From Gammaproteobacteria bacterium (lineage in GTDB: Bacteria > Pseudomonadota > Gammaproteobacteria > Steroidobacterales > GCA-2729495): a stretch of DNA of 47,961 nt. This document shows positions 33,840 through 42,985 of this stretch, piece by piece. The DNA lies in NCBI GenBank assembly GCA_030746435.1, contig JASLMV010000020.1, forward strand, positions 1 through 47,961. The letters run 5' to 3'. The notes under the pieces are model-generated. The model was not told the DNA's origin and did not search any database. It worked only from the letters and a program-made list of their open reading frames with translations. The translations under genes and the position numbers were made by a program. The stretch's first letter is position 1. Every line of letters starts with the position of its first letter.

Positions 33840-34469
33840 TCAGGCCCGGGCGCTTGGACGGTCTGATACTTCGCCGTACCAGCGCGCGAGTGCCGGACGG
33901 GATGCCGGCGGGTCGAGCTCTACCCAGCGGGCGAAGTCTGTAATGGCCAGCAGGCTGATGTCGGCCAGCGAGAATTTTTCGCCCGCAAGGTAGCGGGACT
34001 CTCCAAGCCTGATTTCCACATGGTCAAAAAACTGCTCGGACCGGCGACGTCCCCGTTCGATCAGTTCAGGCATTTGTTCGTATTCAAGAGAACCCGGGAA
34101 TACATGATTTTTGAACCCGGGCGACCAGTTGCGGAGCATTTCGGCAATGGAGAGCAGCCCGTTTTGTTCCACAATGTTGTTCCACATGAGAACCTGCGCT
34201 TCTTCAGTCGCACCGCTGCCCATGAGGACCGGTTCCGGTTGCAGTTTCTCCAGGTAGTGACAGATGGCGACCGTTTCGGTCAGGTAGCTGCCATCATCTG
34301 TTTCGAGTGTCGGCACGGTGCCCAGCGGGTTAATCGCCAGGAACTCGGGCGAGAGCTGCTCCATGTTGTAAAGGTTCACCGGGACTCTCGGGATATCCAG
34401 TCCTTTCTCGGCGATGAATATGCGCGCCCGCTGCGGGTTCGGCGCGCGGGGGAAATCGAAGAGTCGCAT
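33840..34469 (-). CDS. Glutathione S-transferase family protein
   Basis: 209 residues, full length. The N-terminal thioredoxin-like domain has LFDFPRAPNPQRARIFIAEKG, the cis-Pro motif GTVPTLETDDG and TETVAICHYLE, which bind glutathione. The helical C-terminal domain has the N-capping motif KFSLADISLLAITDF. It is 23 bases downstream of the LLM flavoprotein gene on the same strand, so both are co-expressed, possibly for metabolism of an electrophilic or aromatic compound. Substrate unknown. Confidence 0.92.
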   Translation of the reverse strand: MRLFDFPRAPNPQRARIFIAEKGLDIPRVPVNLYNMEQLSPEFLAINPLGTVPTLETDDGSYLTETVAICHYLEKLQPEPVLMGSGATEEAQVLMWNNIVEQNGLLSIAEMLRNWSPGFKNHVFPGSLEYEQMPELIERGRRRSEQFFDHVEIRLGESRYLAGEKFSLADISLLAITDFARWVELDPPASRPALARWYGEVSDRPSARA

Positions 34470-34492
34470 GGGAATATCAGCTCAATGGTGTT

Positions 34493-35509
34493 TCACTGAA
34501 AGGCCGGCATGACTTTGTTGCCGATAAGGCTGATCGACTTTTCCGGTTTGTCATAGACGCGAAGGCAGATGTCCGTGAGTCCGGCGGCTTCGAAAGCCTT
34601 AAAGCGCTCAATTTCGTGGTCGATGTTGCCAATCGCCGAGGTCGACGAGCACTGGTCAACCAGCCGGTCCAGTATGTCCAGTGGAACTTCCGGAATGTCC
34701 GGATCCCGTTTGTAATAGGCGCGGTTGATCGGCCCCATATTATCCCAGACGACCTGCATATCTTCGTCCGGCAGGATGCCGCGGTGGTAGAACATTTCCC
34801 ACGGCGTAGCCCGCATGGCCAGCCACACACGCGCCTCTGCGCGGGCAGCGTCCTGGTCATCTTTCACATGCCAGGCCCAGAAATTCAGCAAGCGGAAGTT
34901 TTTGTCATCGCGGCCAATAGCGCTGTGCTCTGCCTGTATGCTTTCGGTTGCTGCTGCGACATGGGCGGGCAGGTGATCGCCCAGGTAAATTCCCTGGGCG
35001 TACTTTGCGCTTGACTTGATCATTTGTGGTCCGCCTGCACAAACAAATACGTCAGGCCTGGGCTGCGTTACCCATGACGAGTGGTAGTACATGACTTTGT
35101 ACATCTCGCCGTCATACTGAACCGGTTCGCCGGTGGCAGCCGCTTCAATTATCTCGACACACTCGCGTACGGCGCGGACCCGTCGCACCGCGGGCAGGCC
35201 CATCGCCGTGGCCGTGCCACCGTCGCCGGCACCGACGCCTATGTGGGCGCGGCCACCAGAAATCTCGTTCAGGGTCAAAAGCGCATTGGCCATCTTGAGC
35301 GGATGCAACTCGTAGGGTGATACGGCGACAGGACCAAGCTTGATGGTTTCAGTCGTCCGGGCAGCTTCAACAAAATTTATAAAGGGGTCTCGTGAATCGT
35401 GCATATTTGAAACCCAGATTCCCGCCATACCGAAACTCTCGGCGAGACGGGCAAGTTCCGCGATTCTTTCCGGTGAATTGTTGGCTTCCAGGATGATGTG
35501 AAACTTCAT
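34493..35509 (-). CDS. LLM-class (luciferase-like) flavin/F420 oxidoreductase
   Basis: 338 residues of the bacterial-luciferase TIM-barrel family. Recognisable: LAESFGMAGIWVSNMHDSRD, IKLGPVAVSPYELHPLKMANALLTLNEISGGRAHIGVGAGDG and the loop DVFVCAGGP. The N-terminus resembles F420-dependent members, but gammaproteobacteria usually lack F420, so FMN is as likely. A ribosome binding site, CGGGAGG, precedes the ATG. It is the first gene of a GST operon. Substrate unknown. Confidence 0.9.
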   Translation of the reverse strand: MKFHIILEANNSPERIAELARLAESFGMAGIWVSNMHDSRDPFINFVEAARTTETIKLGPVAVSPYELHPLKMANALLTLNEISGGRAHIGVGAGDGGTATAMGLPAVRRVRAVRECVEIIEAAATGEPVQYDGEMYKVMYYHSSWVTQPRPDVFVCAGGPQMIKSSAKYAQGIYLGDHLPAHVAAATESIQAEHSAIGRDDKNFRLLNFWAWHVKDDQDAARAEARVWLAMRATPWEMFYHRGILPDEDMQVVWDNMGPINRAYYKRDPDIPEVPLDILDRLVDQCSSTSAIGNIDHEIERFKAFEAAGLTDICLRVYDKPEKSISLIGNKVMPAFQ

Positions 35510-35676
35510 TGCCAGCCTCCCGGGCAGGTTCTTGTTAGCAATTGGTGGCGAAGCTTACGATAAAAATGCCACACACAGGCGCAAATTTGCAGCCTGACCA
35601 TTCAGTGCATCGGAAGGCTAGGCGAGTGTCACGCTGGCGTGTACAGTTGCCGGTCTGTCATTAGTCTGGAGCAGCG

Positions 35677-36546
35677 ATGAAAATTGCAGTAAGCGCCGCA
35701 TCGGGCCGTCTCGGCCATGCCCTGTTACCGCGCCTTGTAGAAATCACCGGCGCGGATCAGGTTATCGGTATTGCACGCGATCCTGAGCGCATACAGGTCA
35801 GCGGTATAGAAAAACGTGCCGGCAACTATGAGTCCGAAGCGGCAATGGAGTCAGCCCTGCACGAGGTCGATACGCTGGTCATGATTTCGGCACCGGTAGC
35901 GGGCGAGAAGGACAGAGTTACATTGCACCGTAATGTCATCAACGCCGCAAAAAGTGCCGGGGTGCGCAAACTTATTTATACCAGTGTTATTGGTAATGGC
36001 AGGGAAGAGGGTACGTATTTTTTTCATACACAGCAGGTAAACCGCCAGGCTGAAGACGATCTGCAGGCATCCGGCCTGGACTGGATCGTGGGCCGCAACG
36101 GTCTTTACCTGGAACTCGACCTCGTGCATATCAAACTGGCCAATGAGTCGGGTGGTGTCTACCGTAACAATGGCGGCGACGGTCGTTGTGGTTATATCAG
36201 CATCGATGAGCTGGCATTTGCGTACACACAACTGGCAACGTCGGATCGCTGTAACGGTGAGATCGTCAACCTGGTCGGCGAAACCTATACACAGGCCGAA
36301 CTGATCGGCATGGCGAACCAGGTTTTTAATCTGGATGTGCGGTTTGAACCGATAACGGTGGAACAGAACATCGAGAAATTCATGGCGTACGAACCCATCG
36401 CTGCGCGCGGCCTCCATGTTGCGCAAATGCTGAGCGGTTGTTTCCAGTGCATAGCGAACGGTGCGTTCGATGTAGATTCCGATTTTGAACGGGCAGCAGG
36501 CAGGCCGCCGCTCTCGCTGCGGCAGCAGATGGAGGCGATGCTGTAA
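35677..36546 (+). CDS. NmrA-like NAD(P)H-binding oxidoreductase (QorB type)
   Basis: 289 residues of the atypical short-chain dehydrogenase family. The dinucleotide-binding start is KIAVSAASGRLGHALLP, followed by IGIARDPERI. The middle region VRKLIYTSVIGNG and the C-terminal GEIVNLVGETYTQAELIGMANQ match NmrA/QorB proteins, which reduce quinones with NADPH or act as redox sensors. GGAG five bases before the ATG supports the start. It is divergent from the LLM-GST operon, so it may be under the same control. Confidence 0.9.
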   Translation: MKIAVSAASGRLGHALLPRLVEITGADQVIGIARDPERIQVSGIEKRAGNYESEAAMESALHEVDTLVMISAPVAGEKDRVTLHRNVINAAKSAGVRKLIYTSVIGNGREEGTYFFHTQQVNRQAEDDLQASGLDWIVGRNGLYLELDLVHIKLANESGGVYRNNGGDGRCGYISIDELAFAYTQLATSDRCNGEIVNLVGETYTQAELIGMANQVFNLDVRFEPITVEQNIEKFMAYEPIAARGLHVAQMLSGCFQCIANGAFDVDSDFERAAGRPPLSLRQQMEAML

Positions 36547-36578
36547 ATTGTCCCGCCATCGACCGGCTTTTGTCAAAT

Positions 36579-37268
36579 CTAAGGCGCGAGCGAATTTCCG
36601 GGCAACAGGCCACGGCCTTTGCCTTTCTCAACGTATTTGGTGTATGCGCTGTCGCGGTCGCGCGCTAGTTGCCGGAATTCCGCTTTGGAACTGGCGAAAT
36701 CTTCCATACGTCGTCCGTAGGCATCCCCAATTCGACCAGCCTTTGCCAACTTACTACGCGGCATCCCGGCCGGTGCGCCTGATCCGGCGAGGACGGCGTC
36801 GGCTTCTGCTGCGCTGAGTCCGAGCTTGCGGAGCTGCCCCCGGTATTCTGTTTTGACCCTGTCACGCCAATTCCTAATAATCCTTGTGTATTGCCCTTCA
36901 TTATACAGGGTTCTCACCCCTGCCGGTTCGGTTAATATCTCAAAATCGATGCCCTGAAGCGCCCGCTCTATCTGGTCTACAGAGATTCCGACCATATCAT
37001 CGGCCACCGGGTCGAAGATCGCGTTAAATTCGAGCTTGGTCCCGCCGGGCGTGCTCTCGAAGTTGAAACTGGCGCCCTCGCCCAGCTCACGGATCAGCGC
37101 GGCCTGGATCGCCTCGAGCTGTGGCTTGGCCAGTTGCTGGCCGGGGGCGTAGCCCACCCCCGCCCCCAGATACCCTTCCGGAAGCTGCGCGTAGTCATCG
37201 AGCGGCATAAAGTGGGAACTGGACATCGCAGCCTGGTTCAGCTCTCTTCCGACGATAGCGTTCATCAC
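36579..37268 (-). CDS. Unrecognised protein, possibly a fragment or ORFan
   Basis: An open frame of 229 codons without signal peptide or membrane helix. Residues ~35-105 look globular (GVGYAPGQQLAKPQLEAIQAALIREL..., GGTKLEFNAIFDPVADDMVGI); the second half is basic and helical (NWRDRVKTEYRGQLRKLGLS, then KAEFRQLARDRDSAYTKYVE). It begins with MMNAIV and has no good ribosome binding site; ATG at 37223 is another candidate. No family recognised. Such free-standing, charged, signal-less proteins are often pieces of larger phage or mobile-element proteins, and the base composition of its upstream region supports a scar. It may also be a real local gene. Confidence 0.5.
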   Translation of the reverse strand: MMNAIVGRELNQAAMSSSHFMPLDDYAQLPEGYLGAGVGYAPGQQLAKPQLEAIQAALIRELGEGASFNFESTPGGTKLEFNAIFDPVADDMVGISVDQIERALQGIDFEILTEPAGVRTLYNEGQYTRIIRNWRDRVKTEYRGQLRKLGLSAAEADAVLAGSGAPAGMPRSKLAKAGRIGDAYGRRMEDFASSKAEFRQLARDRDSAYTKYVEKGKGRGLLPGNSLAP

Positions 37269-37470
37269 TATACGGTATGCGGCTGCTACCGACGAGGAAA
37301 GTTTCGCGGTCAGTTACAGCCCGACCGCAAGCCTCATCCGTATTCCGGCAGATACACTTAAGCCCGATGAAACGTCGGTTATCGAGAGTTCCTACATCAC
37401 CGGTTCGCACAACTACAACTGGTCACGCGAGATGACGGAGATACTCTCATCCGGCCCGCTCGTCTAGCGA
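37195..37470 (+). pseudogene. Orphan 3' coding fragment without a start
   Basis: From 37195 a plus-strand frame stays open to TAG at 37468-37470 but has no ATG and no 5' part. Its last 55 residues are clearly protein-like: SFAVSYSPTASLIRIPADTL, then KPDETSVIESSYITGS and NYNWSREMTEILSSGPLV. It overlaps the start of the minus-strand ORF at 36579-37268, so only one of the two can be intact at the boundary. The likely reading is the tail of a truncated secreted protein gene. Confidence 0.45.
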
Positions 37471-37503
37471 ATGTAGCCGACCGTTACGCAGCTATTGCCT
37501 GCC

Positions 37504-38373
37504 TTATTCCGCCGGCGGCATGGGGGGTGGGGAAGTGAGTATCTTTTCCGGATCGGCAATAACTTCAGGATTGAGTTGGTGAGCAATCGCCAGGTAGTCC
37601 TCGGGCAACTCGTCAATGCTATGAACCTTTTTGCCGTAGCCCTCGGACATGATGTGGCCAGGCGTATCGCCGGGCATCATCCACGGCCGCCAGTTGCTGG
37701 TCGTGTTGTAGGTTACGTATGAATCCATTGATGCAATATCGGGGTTATTTGCATCAGCCCAGCTACCTTTATAAGTGACGATTTCATTGTAGATGTAATT
37801 CCCGAAGGCCGGGTTATCGGATTCCATGCGTACGAGCGTTTCCTCCCGCATCCAGGCATCGTCACCGTCGGTATAGGCAGGCCCGAGCTTGCCGTCAAAG
37901 GTTAATGCTCCAAAAGGAAAGTTTTCCGGCGGTTGCAGCCCATCGGTTGTTAGCGAGACCGTGTTCGGGCCTAAGAGCGCAGGCGGGAAAGTCCCCGTTT
38001 CATTCGTATAGGGGTTTCGGAATTCAGATAGTGGTTCGCCGGTTTCAAGGTCGGTGAAATAGGCCAGCTCCAGCATGGTAATACCGAACTTGTCATCGTC
38101 TATGCGGGTGAATTTCTGGAAGCTGCCGTTCAGCAGGCGATAAAGAGGCGTGACTATAGTATCCACCACCACGTACTGGGTTGCCCTGATCCATGAAATG
38201 ACCATGCGTTCGTCCAGGCTGCCGCGCAGTTTTACCTGGAGTTCCAGCAGGTCGTTAAGGTTATTCAGGTCGTAATTACTCATATCTTTCCCGTTGTTGT
38301 TCTCGGCGCAATTGGCCGTACTTGCGATCAGGCCGGTGCCAATCAATCTGCCAATAAATTCTCTTCGGTCCAT
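37504..38373 (-). CDS. Tat-exported DUF1838 protein
   Basis: 289 residues from ATG at 38373; the longer frame from 38484 would place 37 residues before the signal. The N-terminus MDRREFIGRLIGTGLIAS is a twin-arginine signal ending near a possible lipobox, STANC. The body carries the DUF1838 pattern: LRGSLDERMVISWIRATQYV, VTPLYRLLNG, TGEPLSEFRNPYTNE and the C-terminal MMPGDTPGHIMSEGYGKK. Such proteins are found in marine and sphingomonad-type bacteria; their role is unknown. It is divergent from the giant cytochrome peroxidase gene, 328 bases apart. Confidence 0.88.
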   Translation of the reverse strand: MDRREFIGRLIGTGLIASTANCAENNNGKDMSNYDLNNLNDLLELQVKLRGSLDERMVISWIRATQYVVVDTIVTPLYRLLNGSFQKFTRIDDDKFGITMLELAYFTDLETGEPLSEFRNPYTNETGTFPPALLGPNTVSLTTDGLQPPENFPFGALTFDGKLGPAYTDGDDAWMREETLVRMESDNPAFGNYIYNEIVTYKGSWADANNPDIASMDSYVTYNTTSNWRPWMMPGDTPGHIMSEGYGKKVHSIDELPEDYLAIAHQLNPEVIADPEKILTSPPPMPPAE

Positions 38374-38701
38374 CTTCAATGAAAAACTGCTGATTCCCGT
38401 AAGGCAAAGACACCCGACAGGGGGCATTATGTAAACTGGATGCAGTCCGGATTGCCGGGGGCCTGATACCTTCAGAAGCCGCAAATATCAGTCTATTCAG
38501 GGACTTTTGCGGCACGTCGAAGCCCTTGCGTCGTTAAGTTAATGCTCCCGGCTGCAAGTTTACAGGATACCAGCCAGGCAACAGTCGCGCGCGCATATTA
38601 GATGTTGTAAATTGTTTGGGCTGATAAGAACACAAGTCCCGCAGAGAACGACCCGGGGCTTGATAACTAAAGCGCCAGGGACGGTATCGGGGAGAGCCAC
38701 C
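38374..38701. other. Divergent intergenic region, 328 bp
   Basis: It contains the upstream regions of the DUF1838 gene and of the large cytochrome peroxidase gene. I see the GGGGAGAG ribosome site at 38690-38697 and AT-rich stretches near 38600-38630 that could hold a promoter (TTGTAAATTGTTTGGG), but no confident -35/-10 pair, operator or RNA. Upstream in-frame starts for both genes (38484 minus, 38612 plus) lie inside it and were rejected. Confidence 0.45.
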
Positions 38702-41626
38702 ATGAAGCCGTCTTTTGCGCCCGCCGCATTTGTCCTGGCCGCACTAGCAGTTACACCCGTCGTTGCGCAGTTCATCGAATCCGACGTTGAGCCGCCTCCG
38801 TCAGCCAAAGAACTCGGCCTGCCCGTTATCGTGGATACGATCTCGGGATTGGAATTCGTGGACGAGGCAACCCCCGACGGTGCAAATGGATATATAAAAG
38901 ACCTGGCCGCTGCAATTCTGCTTGGCAAGGTATTGTTTTGGGATACGCAGGCGGGCAGCCATGGAGAAGCCTGCGCAACCTGTCATTATCATGCGGGGGC
39001 AGACAATCGTGAAGTTAACCAGCTGAGTCCGGGGCTGAAAGGGGGCAACGCCATTTTCGACCCCACTGCAGGAGGCGGTGGCGGCGGACCAAATCACGTG
39101 CTGGTTCCAAATGATTATCCTTTTCATCAGCTTGCCGATCCGGCTGACCGGGATTCAGCAGTTCTGTTTGATACCGACGATGTGACCTCATCTGCAGGCA
39201 CCTTCGCCGGCGATTTCATGGATATTGCGTTACCTGCAACCGATGACAATTGTTCCGTCAACGCATGTCACCCGGAAGACCCGGATGGATTTTCTGTTAG
39301 CGGGTTGAACACGCGTCGCGTGGAGCCGCGCAACACGCCGACCGTAATAGATGCGGCGTTCAACCATCGAAACTTCTGGGACGGCCGGGCGAACAATATC
39401 TTTAACGGAGTCGATCCTTTCGGTCAGCGCAACACGGACGCGCGCGTGCTTGAGGTTCAGGGCGCCAACGTGGTGCCGATACAAGTGGCGTTCGAAAATT
39501 CCAGCCTGGCGTCTCAGTCGGTCGGGCCGCCGTTATCTGATTTCGAGATGTCGTGTGCCGGCAGGAGTTTCCCGAAGATCGGCAAGAAGCTGCTCGGGCT
39601 GACTCCACTGGGGCTGCAGAAAGTGCACTGGAACGACAGCGTACTCGCTTCGGAATCGCTTTGGCCGAATGAAGGCTTAAATTCGAGTTATGCCACGCTC
39701 ATTCAGAATGCAATCTCCGATCGGTTCTGGGATTCGAACAAGCTCTTCGATATAACCCAGAACGAGCTCGGTTCGGGACCGCCGGCGAACACAAACCAGT
39801 TCACGTTAATGGAGTCGAACTTTGCGATGATCTGGGGCATCGCGATCATGGCCTATGAGCGCACGCTGATCTCGAATGATTCGCTGTACGATCAGTGGGC
39901 CGAGGCGCCGGGCGGTCGGGAAATATCGGTCGACAACAAGAAGGGAATACTTAGCCTGGCCCAGGTGAAAGGTATGGAGCTGTTCTTTACCAACAGGCTG
40001 GTACCCGGCTATACGAAGGTTGGGCTGCGCGGTAACTGCAGTACCTGTCACCAGGGGCCGCTGTTCTCGACAGCAACGTTCCCGTTCACGGAGGAAGAAG
40101 AGTCAGGTGAGTTCCCGGAACAGGAAATTATTGTTGAGCGCATGCGGCGCGGTGACGGTATCCACATAGCCGAGGACTTGCTCAAATATTTCATAGGCGG
40201 GCAGGGTACCGTCGGTGGCTATGAACTCGACGGTGTGGTTGGCTCGCGCGACAAGCCGAATATTTACTACGCGACGGTTGGTGGTGATTTCTTCCTGAAC
40301 GGTGTCGAGTGTGTCGTGGAATCCTATTTGACAAACCAGGACCGCACGGCACCGATTCCCCAGCCGGGGAGCGGTCTTGCGCCCGAGCCGCCGGGCCCGT
40401 CCGAGTTTTCTGACTACAGCACGAAAGATGCGGTGTTCCGGGTTTCCGAATGCGGAGGTCCGTTGCAGCTCGAGATCACGATAGTCGACAACGGGTACGG
40501 AAATGATACCGCCATGATCCGGGAAGTCATCGATCCCGGTCTGCGGGGGCCGGCACAGTGCCTGGACTGTTTCGATATTCTTCCGGCTTACGGCGACACG
40601 TTGGCCTCCGGTCCCCTGGAGGGGGATTTCAAGCTGGAGATTCCGGTGTTGTACGACACCGCGTTTTATAACATTGGCGTTCGACCGACATTCGAGGATC
40701 CGGGCATTGGTGCGGACGGCCCCTTCGGTGTCCCGCTATCGTTCACCAGGCAATGGATTAACCAGTTGCTCCAGCATCCGGCCGAACCACAGACGGGCTG
40801 GGCGGATGTCGACGCGCTCGACAGTATTAACTTCGGACGTGTCGTTGAGCCGTTCCACTGGATTGGTGATTCGGTATGGTTCCCGGGTGGCTTTGCCGGC
40901 CATACCTGGATGACCCACAGGCTGGTCAAAAGCGACCCCTGGCCCCATGCGTTTTGTGCAGATCCCCTTCCGCCGTTCTTCCCGGCACCGCCACCCGCCG
41001 ATACCTACAATCAGGCTGAGTGCGAGGCCGCCGGCCTGCTCTGGTCGGTCGTGCCTGAATTTCAACTGACGCCGGAGATTCTCCCGTACTTTACCGAGTC
41101 GAGGCCGGGGCGGGGCGATGACGCTGTGCCGTATTACGATCCGGTCGGCACCACCGGTTTCCCGGCGAAGCCGCCGAATACGCTTAACTACCAGGCCATC
41201 CTGGATATGCCGACGGGCGTGGACGGCGCGTTCAAGGTGCCGAATCTGCGCAATATCGAGTTAACCGGCCCGTTCTTCCACAACGGCGGGCAGAAAACGC
41301 TGCTCCAGGTGGTGGAGTTTTATAATCGGGGCAGTGACTTTGGCATGGATAACCTCGGGGATATCGCGCCGAACATCCACCCGCTCGAGCTGGACGATGC
41401 GCAAATGGCCGACCTGGTCGAGTTTTTGAAGACCCTGACCGATGAGCGCGTGCGCTGTAAGCGGGCGCCTTTTGATCATCCCGAGCTAAAAATATCAGCT
41501 GGCCATGGTGCTTACGGCGTGACTGGCGATGGCAGCGGTAATGCTGTTGATGACATCTTAACTATCGAGGCGGTTGGGGCGGCCGGTACCGCGCCTGCCG
41601 ACTGTCTGAAGGGGTTCCTCGAATGA
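38702..41626 (+). CDS. Very large MauG/CcpA-type di-heme cytochrome c peroxidase homologue
   Basis: 974 residues from ATG at 38702 (GGGGAGAG upstream), opening a signal peptide that ends VVAQ. Usual CcpA/MauG proteins have 320-400 residues, so this one is more than twice as long. Haem motifs: CATCH (91-95), an unusual CX4CH, CSVNACH (184-190), and CSTCH (446-450). Between haem regions lie FWDTQAGSHGEACATCHYHAGADNRE split from NTPTVIDAAFNHRNFWDGRA, the standard first haem domain, while VPNLRNIELTGPFFHNGGQKT with FYNRGSDFG near residues 850-885 is the standard end. The middle (~500-850) is an insertion with many Pro, Asp and Cys. It acts in the periplasm, presumably using peroxide to oxidise something. 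The downstream protein is a candidate. Confidence 0.88.
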   Translation: MKPSFAPAAFVLAALAVTPVVAQFIESDVEPPPSAKELGLPVIVDTISGLEFVDEATPDGANGYIKDLAAAILLGKVLFWDTQAGSHGEACATCHYHAGADNREVNQLSPGLKGGNAIFDPTAGGGGGGPNHVLVPNDYPFHQLADPADRDSAVLFDTDDVTSSAGTFAGDFMDIALPATDDNCSVNACHPEDPDGFSVSGLNTRRVEPRNTPTVIDAAFNHRNFWDGRANNIFNGVDPFGQRNTDARVLEVQGANVVPIQVAFENSSLASQSVGPPLSDFEMSCAGRSFPKIGKKLLGLTPLGLQKVHWNDSVLASESLWPNEGLNSSYATLIQNAISDRFWDSNKLFDITQNELGSGPPANTNQFTLMESNFAMIWGIAIMAYERTLISNDSLYDQWAEAPGGREISVDNKKGILSLAQVKGMELFFTNRLVPGYTKVGLRGNCSTCHQGPLFSTATFPFTEEEESGEFPEQEIIVERMRRGDGIHIAEDLLKYFIGGQGTVGGYELDGVVGSRDKPNIYYATVGGDFFLNGVECVVESYLTNQDRTAPIPQPGSGLAPEPPGPSEFSDYSTKDAVFRVSECGGPLQLEITIVDNGYGNDTAMIREVIDPGLRGPAQCLDCFDILPAYGDTLASGPLEGDFKLEIPVLYDTAFYNIGVRPTFEDPGIGADGPFGVPLSFTRQWINQLLQHPAEPQTGWADVDALDSINFGRVVEPFHWIGDSVWFPGGFAGHTWMTHRLVKSDPWPHAFCADPLPPFFPAPPPADTYNQAECEAAGLLWSVVPEFQLTPEILPYFTESRPGRGDDAVPYYDPVGTTGFPAKPPNTLNYQAILDMPTGVDGAFKVPNLRNIELTGPFFHNGGQKTLLQVVEFYNRGSDFGMDNLGDIAPNIHPLELDDAQMADLVEFLKTLTDERVRCKRAPFDHPELKISAGHGAYGVTGDGSGNAVDDILTIEAVGAAGTAPADCLKGFLE

Positions 41627-41697
41627 ATACATTTATAAGAGCAATCGACTGCATCGGTCATCGCGCCGGGAGGCAATCCCTTGTAAGGGAGTACGAC

Positions 41698-42882
41698 ATG
41701 AAGAATGTTCCTGTAAGTTTTGGCACCTGTAGGTTGAAGGAAGCTTTGCAGGCAAGCCTGATTCTCGCGGCACTCGGTCTCGCGCCATTATCGGCGCTGG
41801 CCAGGGATGCCTACGAAGAACCGCCGCACTGGGTATTCAATGATCGATGCGTCCCCTATGAACTCACCGATGAGTTCATGCTTGCCAACGGTGTGGACCC
41901 GGACAAGATCATCTCTACATTTGTCCTGGACGGAGAAAAGACCGACCCGGATGACCCGACTGACGTCAGCGGTACCGGTAACAACAGTTCTGTCTCGCCG
42001 TGGAAAGAGGACCTCGATGAATTTGGCGAGCCGATACCCTGCGATGAGTTCCATACGCACCGTCGCCGGACCCGTTACGAGGGTTGTCATTTCTACGATG
42101 GCACCCCCTGTTACTTCATGACGACGGGTCAGCTGGACCAGGACTCGTTTACGCGCGATGCGGCCGGTCGGCGTGCGTTCGAGATCGCAGAACATTTTGT
42201 GTTCTACGAATTTACCCAGCAGTTCCAGCAGTCAGGCCCGGTACTGCCGGACTGGCCGGGAGGGTACACGCCGGCGCCTATATTCACAGACCCCTATTGC
42301 TGTGGGTTCGCGACGGGGTCGCAAACCAAGCTAATGAATGCCTCGGGTGCTTACTGGCAGGATGACCCGATCGGGTTGTGGAAAGACGGCCTGGTCAATT
42401 TCACCGTCAAGGCCCGGGACTGCCTGATGGATTTCGTGGACGAAGATTGTGTATTCATGCATGACATGACGGCGGCTAACGGCACCGCTTCGCAGCAGCT
42501 GGGTTTCCCGCTGGTCTACACAGGCGTCGAGCTCTTCGAATTGTCGGATCGCGACCTTATCTCCATACGCTACCGGGCCGGTGGTGATGGGGCAATAGGG
42601 GTCCAGGAAAGCGCCCGCTATATTATGTGCCCGATCCACCAGGACCCCACCAGCGTCGATCTTTCACCCGGTAATGACGTTATCCAGGGCTACCCGATGC
42701 ATTTCGAATGGCAGCCACCGAGCCTGTTCAAGGTTGTAAAAGTGGGTGCGCGCGGCAGCGACACCATTCCTTTCGATAACCTCTTTGGTCCGGCACCACC
42801 ACCCGGTAACGGCCCGTTTGCCGAGCAACTGATCGAAGACAATTTTCATTGTCTGCAACGAACAGGGGACTGGTGTCCGTAG
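41698..42882 (+). CDS. Cysteine-rich secreted protein, partner of the MauG-like enzyme
   Basis: 394 residues from ATG at 41698, chosen because TAAGGGAG precedes it and the signal peptide (ALQASLILAALGLAPLSALA) starts there. An ATG at 41623 that overlaps the upstream stop (ATGA) is possible but places the signal 50 residues in. The mature protein has about 15 cysteines, including CHFYDGTPCYF and PYCCGF, and many Trp, Tyr and His. It has no CxxCH. The fold is unknown to me. Co-transcription with a MauG-like protein and its aromatic, Cys-rich make-up make it a plausible substrate or partner. Confidence 0.8.
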   Translation: MKNVPVSFGTCRLKEALQASLILAALGLAPLSALARDAYEEPPHWVFNDRCVPYELTDEFMLANGVDPDKIISTFVLDGEKTDPDDPTDVSGTGNNSSVSPWKEDLDEFGEPIPCDEFHTHRRRTRYEGCHFYDGTPCYFMTTGQLDQDSFTRDAAGRRAFEIAEHFVFYEFTQQFQQSGPVLPDWPGGYTPAPIFTDPYCCGFATGSQTKLMNASGAYWQDDPIGLWKDGLVNFTVKARDCLMDFVDEDCVFMHDMTAANGTASQQLGFPLVYTGVELFELSDRDLISIRYRAGGDGAIGVQESARYIMCPIHQDPTSVDLSPGNDVIQGYPMHFEWQPPSLFKVVKVGARGSDTIPFDNLFGPAPPPGNGPFAEQLIEDNFHCLQRTGDWCP

Positions 42883-42904
42883 TCAGTGCGAACTAAAATG
42901 CACC

Positions 42905-42933
42905 GAAAGGGGTCCGCCAGGGCCCTTTTCTTT
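42905..42933 (+). terminator. Intrinsic terminator after the cysteine-rich protein gene
   Basis: AAAGGG and CCCTTT pair around a short GC-rich loop (GTCCGCCAGG), followed by TTTTCTTT. It ends the cytochrome peroxidase operon. Confidence 0.8.
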
Positions 42934-42985
42934 ACCGGAAATACTTTAGACTTGCCGGACTGTGTTAATCGTTGAAGGAAAAAAT

